A stretch of 64,000 nt of DNA. Origin: Leifsonia shinshuensis (GTDB taxonomy: Bacteria; Actinomycetota; Actinomycetes; Actinomycetales; Microbacteriaceae). Both the position numbers and the translations under genes were made by a program. The notes under the pieces were generated by a model. It was given only the letters and a program-made list of their open reading frames with translations, was not told where the DNA came from and did no database searches. The stretch is taken from the NCBI RefSeq assembly GCF_022606355.1, contig NZ_JAHHZQ010000002.1:496001-560000 (forward strand), in the 5' to 3' direction. Shown here in pieces: positions 43,586 to 49,864 of this stretch; position 1 is the first letter of the stretch, and each line of letters opens with the position of its first letter.

Positions 43586-43647
43586 CATCGCTTCCTCACT
43601 TTCTCTCGCAACACGCCGTCGAAGGCGGGAGAAAGTGAGGAACGGAT
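43586..43647. repeat. Long palindromic element, copy A (fliA-fliC gap)
   Basis: Left arm 43586-43608 and right arm 43625-43647, 23 bp each with three non-identical positions (one a G-T pair), loop of 16 nt starting AACACGCCG. A second, perfect copy stands at 61717-61782 with the same loop length and loop start. Core: CTTCCTCACTTTCTC. It may terminate fliA transcription, but there is no T-run; 7 bp later the -35 of fliC begins. Confidence 0.9.
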
Positions 43648-43654
43648 AGATGCC

Positions 43655-43681
43655 TAACGGGATGCGACAGGTGGCCGATAA
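43655..43681 (+). promoter_or_regulatory. Sigma-28-type promoter of fliC
   Basis: TAAC (43655-43658), exactly 15 bp, GCCGATAA (43674-43681); a near-perfect match to the sigma-28 consensus. Gives a leader of about 50 nt before the flagellin start. Confidence 0.92.
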
Positions 43682-43739
43682 GGGTTGATGCGGGACATGG
43701 ACGGACCGCGAACCGAAGCCCAGTCATGGAGGAAACATC

Positions 43740-44573
43740 ATGGGTATGCAGATCAACACCAACATCTCGGCGCTCAACGCCTACCGCAACCTGAACAACA
43801 CGCAGAGCGACCTCTCGAAGTCGCTCGAGAAGCTGTCCAGCGGCCTCCGCATCAACCGTGCGGCGGACGACGCGGCAGGCCTCGCGATCTCCGAGGGCCT
43901 GAAGTCGCAGGTCGGCGGTCTGACCGTCGCCGCCCGCAACGCTCAGGACGGCATCAGCGTCGTGCAGACCGCTGAAGGTCAGCTGACCGAGGTCCACTCG
44001 ATCCTGCAGCGCGTGCGCGACCTGGCTGTCCAGGCCGGCAACGACTCCAACAACACGGACTCGCGCGCAGCGATCAAGACCGAGGTCGACCAGCTGACGA
44101 AGGAGCTCACCCGCATCTCGGGCAGCGCCAACTTCAACGGCATCAACCTGCTCGACGGCTCGAACGCCACGCTGACCTTCCAGGTCGGCGCGGGCTCCGT
44201 CGCCGCGAACGACCAGATCGCCGTCGACCTGTCCGGTGCCAACGTCTCGACGGTCGCCACCGCGGTCGGCGCGCTGACGTTCGACACCGCCGGGAACGCC
44301 CTCACCTCGATCGCCGCCCTCGACACCCAGATCAAGAACGTGTCGACGGCTCGCGCCAACCTCGGTGCGGTCCAGAACCGCTTCGAGAGCACCATCCGCA
44401 GCCTCAACGTCTCCCAGGAGAACCTGTCCGCTGCGAACTCGCGAATCACCGACACCGACATGGCGTCCGAGATGGTGAAGTACACCCGCTCGAACATCCT
44501 GTCGCAGGCCGGCACCGCGATGCTGGCCCAGGCCAACCAGTCTGGTCAGGGCGTCCTGCAGCTCCTCCGCTAA
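43740..44573 (+). CDS. fliC: Flagellin
   Basis: 277 residues. N-terminal D0/D1 (MGMQINTNISALNAYRNLNNTQSDLSKSLEKLSSGLRINRAADDAAGLAISEGLKSQ) and C-terminal D1/D0 (FESTIRSLNVSQENLSAANSRITDTDMASEMVKYTRSNILSQAGTAMLAQANQSGQGVLQLLR) are nearly all of the protein, so the exposed variable domains are minimal. GGAGGAAAC precedes ATG 43740. Monocistronic with its own sigma-28-type promoter and a strong terminator. Confidence 0.97.
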   Translation: MGMQINTNISALNAYRNLNNTQSDLSKSLEKLSSGLRINRAADDAAGLAISEGLKSQVGGLTVAARNAQDGISVVQTAEGQLTEVHSILQRVRDLAVQAGNDSNNTDSRAAIKTEVDQLTKELTRISGSANFNGINLLDGSNATLTFQVGAGSVAANDQIAVDLSGANVSTVATAVGALTFDTAGNALTSIAALDTQIKNVSTARANLGAVQNRFESTIRSLNVSQENLSAANSRITDTDMASEMVKYTRSNILSQAGTAMLAQANQSGQGVLQLLR

Positions 44574-44597
44574 GCGCGAGAGGCTCGCTACAGACCC

Positions 44598-44637
44598 GGC
44601 GGCCGGGATGTCATCCCCAAAGGGCATCCCGGCCGCC
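44598..44637 (+). terminator. Intrinsic terminator after fliC
   Basis: 13-bp perfect stem GGCGGCCGGGATG / CATCCCGGCCGCC, 14-nt loop, followed by GTTCC. It separates highly expressed fliC from fliD. Confidence 0.85.
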
Positions 44638-44685
44638 GTTCCACAGGCACCACCGGCATCACCGTCGTAGGAGGGAGAGCAGCTC

Positions 44686-46086
44686 ATGGGAATGGCCGTC
44701 GATGGTCTGATCAGCGGGCTCAACACCACGCAGCTGATCGACCAGCTCATGCAGGCGGAAGCGGTTCCGCAGACCCTGCTGAAGAACAAGGTCACCGACT
44801 CCACGACCTTCATCACCGCGATGCAGACGCTGAACACCAAGATCGCGTCGCTCGCCACCGCCGCCACCGCGCTCGCCAAGCCGGCCGGCACCGACCTCCA
44901 CACCGCGTCGGTCAGCTCGGGCGGCGTCGCCTCGACCTCCGTCACCGCGACCGCGGGCGCCGGAGCGGTGGACGGCACCATCGATTTCACCGTCGACCGC
45001 CTCGCCCAGTCGCAGGTCACCGTCACCGGACCGCTCACGCAGTGGCCGGACCAGCCGCCGACACTGACGTTCGTAGCCGCAGACGGCACCACGAAGCAGG
45101 TCACCGCGGCGAGCTCGTCGCTCGCCGACGTGGCGGCAGCCATCAACAAGGCCGGCGTCGGCGTCAGCGCCACGCAGGTCGCCGCGGGACTCGATCCCGC
45201 CACGGGCGCGAAGCTCTACCGGCTGCAGCTCAGCTCGGCGCAGACCGGTGCGGCCGGCGCGTTCACGGTCTACCGCGGAACCCCGGCCGATGTGACAGCG
45301 GGAACCGCCACGAACCTCCTGAACGACCCCGGCGCCGCGCAGGTGCGCCAGGCACAGGATGCGCAGGTCACCCTCTGGGCGGGCTCGTCCGCTGCGCAGA
45401 GCGTGACGAGCGCGACGAACACCTTCGACAGCGTCCTGCCGGGTGTGTCGATCACCGTGTCCGCGGCCTCCGCCACTCCCGTCACGCTCACCGTCGGGCG
45501 CGACGACACCAGCATCTCGAACGCCGCGAACTCGCTGGTGACGAGCCTCAACGACATCTTCACCTTCATCTCGCAGAAGCAGGCGGTCACGACCGGCACG
45601 GATGCCGCCGGCGGTACGACCGTCACCGCCGGGACGTTCACGGGCGAGTCGTCCGTTCGCGACGCCAACCAGAAGCTGACCGACGCCGTCATCGCGCCGA
45701 TCAACGGGGTCTCCCCCAGCACGTACGGCATCAGCATCACGAGCGACGGCCAGGTCACGTTCGACAAGACGGTCTTCGCCGCCGCCATCGCGAAGAACCC
45801 GGATGCCGTCAAGTCGGCGCTGGCGACCATCTCGCAGCGCGTCGCGGACGCCGCGAACGCCGTGAGCGACAAGTACGACGGCACCATCACCCAGAAGATC
45901 CAGGGCGAGCAGTCGACGGTCAAGAGCCTCAACGCGCAGATCGCCGACTGGGACACCCGCCTGGCCGACCGCAAATCGACACTCCAGAAGACCTATGCGA
46001 ATCTCGAAGTCCAGTTGCAGCAACTGCAGTCCCAGTCGTCGTGGCTGACCGGTCAGCTCGCCTCTCTCTCCTCGTCGGGCAAGTGA
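44686..46086 (+). CDS. fliD: Flagellar filament cap protein FliD (HAP2)
   Basis: 466 residues. N-terminus MGMAVDGLISGLNTTQLIDQLMQAEAVPQ and the C-terminal coiled coil (KIQGEQSTVKSLNAQIADWDTRLADRKSTLQKTYANLEVQLQQLQSQSSWLTGQL) are characteristic. Caps the filament and helps flagellin polymerise. AGGAGGGAGAGC precedes ATG 44686. Its TGA overlaps the fliS ATG by one base. Confidence 0.95.
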   Translation: MGMAVDGLISGLNTTQLIDQLMQAEAVPQTLLKNKVTDSTTFITAMQTLNTKIASLATAATALAKPAGTDLHTASVSSGGVASTSVTATAGAGAVDGTIDFTVDRLAQSQVTVTGPLTQWPDQPPTLTFVAADGTTKQVTAASSSLADVAAAINKAGVGVSATQVAAGLDPATGAKLYRLQLSSAQTGAAGAFTVYRGTPADVTAGTATNLLNDPGAAQVRQAQDAQVTLWAGSSAAQSVTSATNTFDSVLPGVSITVSAASATPVTLTVGRDDTSISNAANSLVTSLNDIFTFISQKQAVTTGTDAAGGTTVTAGTFTGESSVRDANQKLTDAVIAPINGVSPSTYGISITSDGQVTFDKTVFAAAIAKNPDAVKSALATISQRVADAANAVSDKYDGTITQKIQGEQSTVKSLNAQIADWDTRLADRKSTLQKTYANLEVQLQQLQSQSSWLTGQLASLSSSGK

Positions 46087-46562
46087 TGAGTCTCCTGAAC
46101 TCCGCCGCCGCCAAGCTCTCCGCGTACAACCGCGACAGCGTGCTCTCGGCCAGCCCCGCACGGCTGGTCACGATGCTGTACGACCGGCTCGTGCTCGACC
46201 TGACCCGCGCAGAGGAGGCCCTGCTCGCGCAGAACTGGCCCACCGCGTGGGAGAACCTGCGGCACGCCGACCAGATCGTCGCCGAACTCGCCTCGAGCCT
46301 GAAGGTCGACCTGTGGGACGGCGCGGAAGGACTGCTGCAGCTCTACAGCTACCTCGCCGAGCTGATCGTCGCCGGGACCGTCGAGCACGACGCGGCGAAG
46401 GTGCACGAGGCCATCGAACTCGTCGAGCCGCTGCGCCTGGCGTGGCACGAGGCGGCGGAGAGCCTGCCGGCTTCCTCGCCCGGCCTCCGCTCGGCCGCCT
46501 CCCCGTACGGCACTGCCGCCGACGGCCAATCGGAGACCGGACGTGACCTCGGCGTCGCCTGA
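46086..46562 (+). CDS. fliS: Flagellin export chaperone FliS
   Basis: 158 residues. YNRDSVLSASPARLVTMLYDRLVLDLTRAEEAL is the FliS helix 1-2 signature; the rest is helical up to about residue 125, followed by an extra Ser/Gly tail. Binds the flagellin C-terminus before export. Coupled to fliD (TGATG) and overlapping the next gene by 20 bp. Confidence 0.93.
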   Translation: MSLLNSAAAKLSAYNRDSVLSASPARLVTMLYDRLVLDLTRAEEALLAQNWPTAWENLRHADQIVAELASSLKVDLWDGAEGLLQLYSYLAELIVAGTVEHDAAKVHEAIELVEPLRLAWHEAAESLPASSPGLRSAASPYGTAADGQSETGRDLGVA

Positions 46563-46836
46563 GCACGCCTGGGCGGAGGCCCTGGAGCGCATGGAGAGCG
46601 AACTGCACGGCGCTCTCGCCAAGGTCGACCCCATCCCGTGGCGCCCGCCGGCGGGCCTCGGCCCGATCCCGGAAGAGCTGCAGGAGCGAGCGGCACGACT
46701 GCTGGAGGCCCAGCTGCACACCATCCGCTACCTCGAGGACGTGCGCCAGACGACCGCGCGGCACCTCGCCGCGGTGAACTCGGTGCCGCGCACGGAGATC
46801 GGTCCGCACCCGGTGTACTTCGATCTGATCGGGTGA
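46543..46836 (+). CDS. Small helical protein in the fliT position
   Basis: 97 residues, GTG start 46543 inside the end of fliS. Predominantly helical and charged (AWAEALERMESELHGALAKVD...LLEAQLHTIRYLEDVRQTTARHLAAVNS), with PIPWRPPAGLGPIP in the middle. No clear family, but its position after fliD-fliS is that of FliT, the FliD chaperone, so a chaperone or FliT-like role is the best guess. A terminator follows. Confidence 0.6.
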   Translation: MTSASPEHAWAEALERMESELHGALAKVDPIPWRPPAGLGPIPEELQERAARLLEAQLHTIRYLEDVRQTTARHLAAVNSVPRTEIGPHPVYFDLIG

Positions 46837-46873
46837 GACTCGCCGGCGGAGGTGATCTTCCAGTCGTGCAAAG

Positions 46874-46910
46874 AGGATGCGCCCCGGTGCGGGGCACCAG
46901 AGCGCATCCT
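46874..46910. terminator. Terminator between the fliS operon and the convergent accessory genes
   Basis: Stem AGGATGCGC / GCGCATCCT (46874-46882 with 46902-46910) with a nested hairpin GGTGC-GGG-GCACC (46886-46898), then TTCGG. Usable in both directions, as it lies between convergent genes. Confidence 0.7.
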
Positions 46911-46937
46911 TCGGCAGCCTGAACGCAGTGGGTTGCC

Positions 46938-47153
46938 TTAACCGATCCTTTCGTCGGTCCTCGCTCGATCCTCGACCCTCCGGGAGAGCACTTCGAGGGG
47001 AATAAGGATCACGAGCGTTGCCAGATAGAGTGCAATCGGAATCAGGTTCTTGGGTTCGCTAATGCCACCCGGGAGGCCCCCGATCAGTAGACCGAGGAAG
47101 AACGTCCACGCGGGAGCAACCCGCCATCCCCAACGACTCAGCTTCATGGGCAT
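46938..47153 (-). CDS. 71-residue two-helix membrane protein, candidate immunity protein
   Basis: Two hydrophobic helices (about residues 14-30 and 36-55), a basic N-terminus (MPMKLSRWGWR) and a charged C-terminal tail (SRRVEDRARTDERIG). No family recognised. The start is ATG 47153 or ATG 47147, three bases after the stop of the secreted precursor gene, so the two are translationally coupled. Lower GC than the flagellar neighbours. Size, topology and tight coupling fit an immunity protein for a membrane-active peptide, but nothing in the sequence proves that. Confidence 0.55.
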   Translation of the reverse strand: MPMKLSRWGWRVAPAWTFFLGLLIGGLPGGISEPKNLIPIALYLATLVILIPLEVLSRRVEDRARTDERIG

Positions 47154-47156
47154 ATG

Positions 47157-48065
47157 TTAGGCGCAGCCGGCCTTGACGAGCTGCCCAAGGTAGGTATAGC
47201 TGAATTTCCAGTTACGGCATTGGTTCAAGCGATTGTCGTTGTATGTGCCGATGGTGCCGTAGACAGCGGCCCCGATGATTGCGCCCACCGGGCCGGCCAG
47301 CGCGAGGAGTGCGATTGCCGTACCGGCCGAGCCCGCATTGATCGATTTCGCCGTTGCCTGGGACATTGTGATGTCGACATAGGTACCGAATGTGACGGTC
47401 GGGTCGGCAACGACCGGGAAGGCGGTCTCATCGGTGAAATCAATCACCTGTGTGAGTACGTTTCCGCTTACCTCGAATCGGGTCGGAACGTCGTTGCCCT
47501 TCGCATCCTTCGCCCACGGTGCAGGGATGAAACCCGTTGCCGTTCCGGCCTCATCCGCGATATGTGCGGAGCCGTCCTCGTTCACGTAGATGCCCTGTCC
47601 GGCCGGAAGGTCGAGCGGGTAAGAGTATCGAGTGGGCGCAGCCGCATTGTCGACAATCGTGTTGATCTGTACGCTGCCGTCTGACTGGACAACCGGGACG
47701 GTGCTCGACCCGTTGCCGTTGTCGTAGGACACCACGCCCGGCTTCTGAACCGTCGCGCCAGCAGCCTGATCAGCAAACGGAAGACCGATCGAGACTGTGC
47801 CGTTCTCGCCACTGAGAGAGATGCCTGCCGCAGGGTCCACCGGGATCGTCACATTCGCACCGGCGACCGTGGCATCGATTGCGTTCTCGCCGATGTCTGT
47901 CGTCGGCACACTGGCCGCGTCCGCGACAGTCTCCGGTGTTGCCGCAGCTACCACCGCCAAGGTGTCATCGGGGGTATCCGCACAGGCGGGAACCGCGCTC
48001 GCAGCTACTGCCACCACTACACCGATCGCCGCTCCGGATACCCAACGCCTCGTGAATTCAGTCAT
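47157..48065 (-). CDS. Secreted precursor with variable C-terminal peptide; candidate bacteriocin-like effector
   Basis: 302 residues. Residues 1-29 are a Sec signal (cleavage near ACA/D). Residues 30-224 form an exported pro-part ending with the stretch PAPWAKDAKGNDVPTRFEVS...FPVVADPTV; I recall similar '(Y/F)PVVADP' pieces in uncharacterised secreted proteins of actinobacteria. After it comes a short polar segment, a Gly/Ala-rich hydrophobic segment (246-273, AGTAIALLALAGPVGAIIGAAV) and a tail with two cysteines (C283, C301) and NWKFSYTYLG. A cleaved C-terminal peptide of about 78 residues with a disulfide is plausible. AAAGGAAG precedes the ATG. The gene lies in a lower-GC island inside the flagellar locus. 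Confidence 0.72.
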   Translation of the reverse strand: MTEFTRRWVSGAAIGVVVAVAASAVPACADTPDDTLAVVAAATPETVADAASVPTTDIGENAIDATVAGANVTIPVDPAAGISLSGENGTVSIGLPFADQAAGATVQKPGVVSYDNGNGSSTVPVVQSDGSVQINTIVDNAAAPTRYSYPLDLPAGQGIYVNEDGSAHIADEAGTATGFIPAPWAKDAKGNDVPTRFEVSGNVLTQVIDFTDETAFPVVADPTVTFGTYVDITMSQATAKSINAGSAGTAIALLALAGPVGAIIGAAVYGTIGTYNDNRLNQCRNWKFSYTYLGQLVKAGCA

Positions 48066-48080
48066 GTTGCTTCCTTTCAG

Positions 48081-48110
48081 AAGGTTCAGATATGTAGCAT
48101 CAAGAACCTT
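48081..48110 (-). promoter_or_regulatory. Inverted repeat upstream of the secreted precursor gene
   Basis: AAGGTTC (48081-48087) and GAACCTT (48104-48110), 7-bp perfect arms with a 16-bp spacer, located 16-45 bp before the ATG, where a promoter or operator is expected. Confidence 0.5.
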
Positions 48111-48358
48111 TCACCTAGGACGCTAAGTTGCATGCCGATGCGGCTGCATCCGTGCTGGCACGGAACCCACCAGAGCGGCGTACTGTCTGACGTCACGGCC
48201 GCCGGCACCTCAGCCCGACGGAACTCGAGCCCGCCATCAAACGTGTCTTCGCCGGTTCCTCACGCCCCCCGGGCGTGTCGCCCGCGTTCATCGCGCGTTC
48301 AACGGGTGGGGGTCGACCGGTGTGTCCACGTTCGGGCGCCGTCCCCAACTTGTCCACC

Positions 48359-48593
48359 TGTGGATAACTCTGGGGAAAAGCCGTGGATGAGTGCCGAAAA
48401 CGTGTGGAGGACACGCGCGACTTGTGTGGAATCTCAGAATTCTCAGTGAGTTGTAACGGCCTCTGACCAGGTATTTTGTCCGATTCTGGCTCGAATCGAA
48501 GCTTTGTTCTAAACCACAACGGTGTAACTCACACCCGAAAAACGACTGTGGATAGATCTGTGATTTCAGCGTCTGATCTGCCGGTCATCCACA
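48359..48593. other. Cluster of DnaA-box-like 9-mers
   Basis: TGTGGATAA at 48359-48367 is the perfect DnaA box (TTATCCACA reversed). TGTGGATAG at 48547-48555 and TCATCCACA at 48585-48593 have one mismatch each; CGTGGATGA at 48382-48390 has two. They lie in an AT-richer stretch without genes. No dnaA or dnaN is nearby, so this is not shown to be oriC. Confidence 0.55.
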
Positions 48594-48610
48594 GGTCCCG
48601 CTGAGCATCC

Positions 48611-48643
48611 TTCACCCGCGCGAACACTGCCGTTCACCCGCGC
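48611..48643. repeat. Two 11-bp direct repeats before the flgB promoter
   Basis: TTCACCCGCGC at 48611-48621 and 48633-48643, 22-bp period (two helical turns), ending 34 bp upstream of the -35 element. Possible activator sites. Confidence 0.5.
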
Positions 48644-48677
48644 ACGTGACCCACGAATTGGGCACGCCCCGCCTGGC

Positions 48678-48704
48678 TAACGCATCCTCGGTCGCGGTCG
48701 ATAG
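48678..48704 (+). promoter_or_regulatory. Sigma-28-type promoter of the flgB basal-body operon
   Basis: TAAC (48678-48681), 15 bp, GTCGATAG (48697-48704); one base off GCCGATAG. About 75 bp before the flgB start. Confidence 0.75.
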
Positions 48705-48778
48705 AGGCCTACGAGCACGGATCGCTCGACGACTGGCCACGGACAGGCCGCCCCCTTCGACCACCGATGGAGTGCAGC

Positions 48779-49120
48779 GTGCTCGAATCCGTGACCAGTG
48801 CCGCCCTGTCGAGCGCCCTCGACGGCCTCGCGGCGCGCCAGCGCGCGATCGCCAACAACATCGCCAACGTCAACACCCCGGGCTACACCGCGGAGCGGGT
48901 GTCGTTCGAAGACGCCCTCGCCGCCTCCGTCGCACGCGGGGACGGCCACGCCGCCTCGACCACGGGACGCTCGCTCGAGCCGACCCGCCTCGACGGCAAC
49001 AACGTCAATCTCGACACCGAGACGCTCTCCAACGTCGACACGGTGCTCGGCTTCCAGTTCGCGTCCCAGGCGGCGGGCAACGAGTTCTCGCTCATCCGTG
49101 CCGCCTTGAAGACCAGCTGA
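48779..49120 (+). CDS. flgB: Flagellar proximal rod protein FlgB
   Basis: 113 residues. Rod motif SALDGLAARQRAIANNIANVNTPGYTAERVSFEDAL and the C-terminal LGFQFASQAAGNEFSLIRAALKTS. The start is taken as GTG 48779 because GGAG lies 6 nt upstream; an ATG at 48767 would add four residues but overlaps that ribosome site. First gene of a long basal-body operon that runs to flgE. Confidence 0.92.
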   Translation: MLESVTSAALSSALDGLAARQRAIANNIANVNTPGYTAERVSFEDALAASVARGDGHAASTTGRSLEPTRLDGNNVNLDTETLSNVDTVLGFQFASQAAGNEFSLIRAALKTS

Positions 49121-49157
49121 CCGGCGACCCGATCCTCGACGACCGAAAGGACTCACG

Positions 49158-49550
49158 ATGACATTCGACGCCATCGGCATCGCGGGCACGGGACTCACCC
49201 TGCACCGCAAGTGGCTCGACGCCATCTCGGACAACCTCGCCAACATCAACACCGCGAAGCCGACCAACGGCGCGGCGTTCCAGGCGCGCTACGTGGTCGC
49301 CCAGGAAGGGCAGGGGGTGTCCGGTGCCTACGTCGCGGGCGCCGCCTACGGCAGTGCGGAGGGCCGGATGGTCTACGAGCCGGACAACCCCGTCGCCGAC
49401 GCGAAAGGCTACGTCCGCTACCCCGACATCGACCTCTCGTCGCAGATGGGGTCGCTCATCATGGCCGAGCGCGGCTACCAGGCGAACGCCGCCGTCGTCG
49501 ACCGCGCCAAAGAGACCTACCAGGCCGCTCTCCAGATCGGGAGGAACTGA
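49158..49550 (+). CDS. flgC: Flagellar proximal rod protein FlgC
   Basis: 130 residues: FDAIGIAGTGLTLHRKWLDAISDNLANINTAKP at the start and the FlgC-type VRYPDIDLSSQMGSLIMAERGYQANAAVVDRAKETYQAALQIGRN at the end. GAAAGGACTCACG precedes ATG. Stop overlaps fliE start (TGATG). Confidence 0.95.
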   Translation: MTFDAIGIAGTGLTLHRKWLDAISDNLANINTAKPTNGAAFQARYVVAQEGQGVSGAYVAGAAYGSAEGRMVYEPDNPVADAKGYVRYPDIDLSSQMGSLIMAERGYQANAAVVDRAKETYQAALQIGRN

Positions 49551-49864
49551 TGCCCGTCGACGCGATCAGCGCCATCAGCTCGATCGGCGCGGCCACCGGC
49601 ACAGCCGGGACGACCGCGGCGAACTCCACCACCGGCGCGGGCGGGAGCTCGTTCAGCACCGCGCTCAGCGGCGCCGTCGACAACCTCCAGCAGCTGCAGG
49701 GCACGAGCGACGCGCTCGCCGTGCAGGCGGTGACGGGAAATCTGGATGACATCCACAAGGCGACGCTCGCCTCCACGCGTGCTCAGGTCACCCTCGAGCT
49801 GGTCGCGGGCGTGCGGAACAAGGCCGTCGACGCCTTCAACGAGATCATGAGGATGCAGGCCTGA
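49550..49864 (+). CDS. fliE: Flagellar hook-basal body protein FliE
   Basis: 104 residues, Ala/Thr/Gly-rich N-terminus, then the conserved FliE C-terminal half (LDDIHKATLASTRAQVTLELVAGVRNKAVDAFNEIMRMQA). Connects MS-ring and rod. ATG 49550 overlaps the flgC stop, and the TGA overlaps the fliF ATG by one base; GGGAGGAA upstream. Confidence 0.94.
   Translation: MPVDAISAISSIGAATGTAGTTAANSTTGAGGSSFSTALSGAVDNLQQLQGTSDALAVQAVTGNLDDIHKATLASTRAQVTLELVAGVRNKAVDAFNEIMRMQA

Larger units (their letters stand above)
48066..48778. other. 713-bp gene-free region, AT-richer core
   Basis: Contains the promoter and an inverted repeat for the secreted precursor gene (48081-48110), an AT-richer core with DnaA-box-like 9-mers (48359-48593), two 11-bp direct repeats (48611-48643) and the flgB promoter (48678-48704). 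No ORF with coding character; the frames open there have no ribosome sites and are interrupted on conversion to any real start. Confidence 0.6.

Noticed and set aside
46938-48065. Classical toxin-antitoxin pair
   Set aside because: The larger product is exported and the smaller one is a membrane protein; neither resembles a cytoplasmic toxin or a DNA-binding antitoxin.
48359-48593. Chromosomal origin of replication
   Set aside because: DnaA-box-like sites exist, but dnaA, dnaN, gyrase and rpmH are absent; reported only as a DnaA-box cluster.
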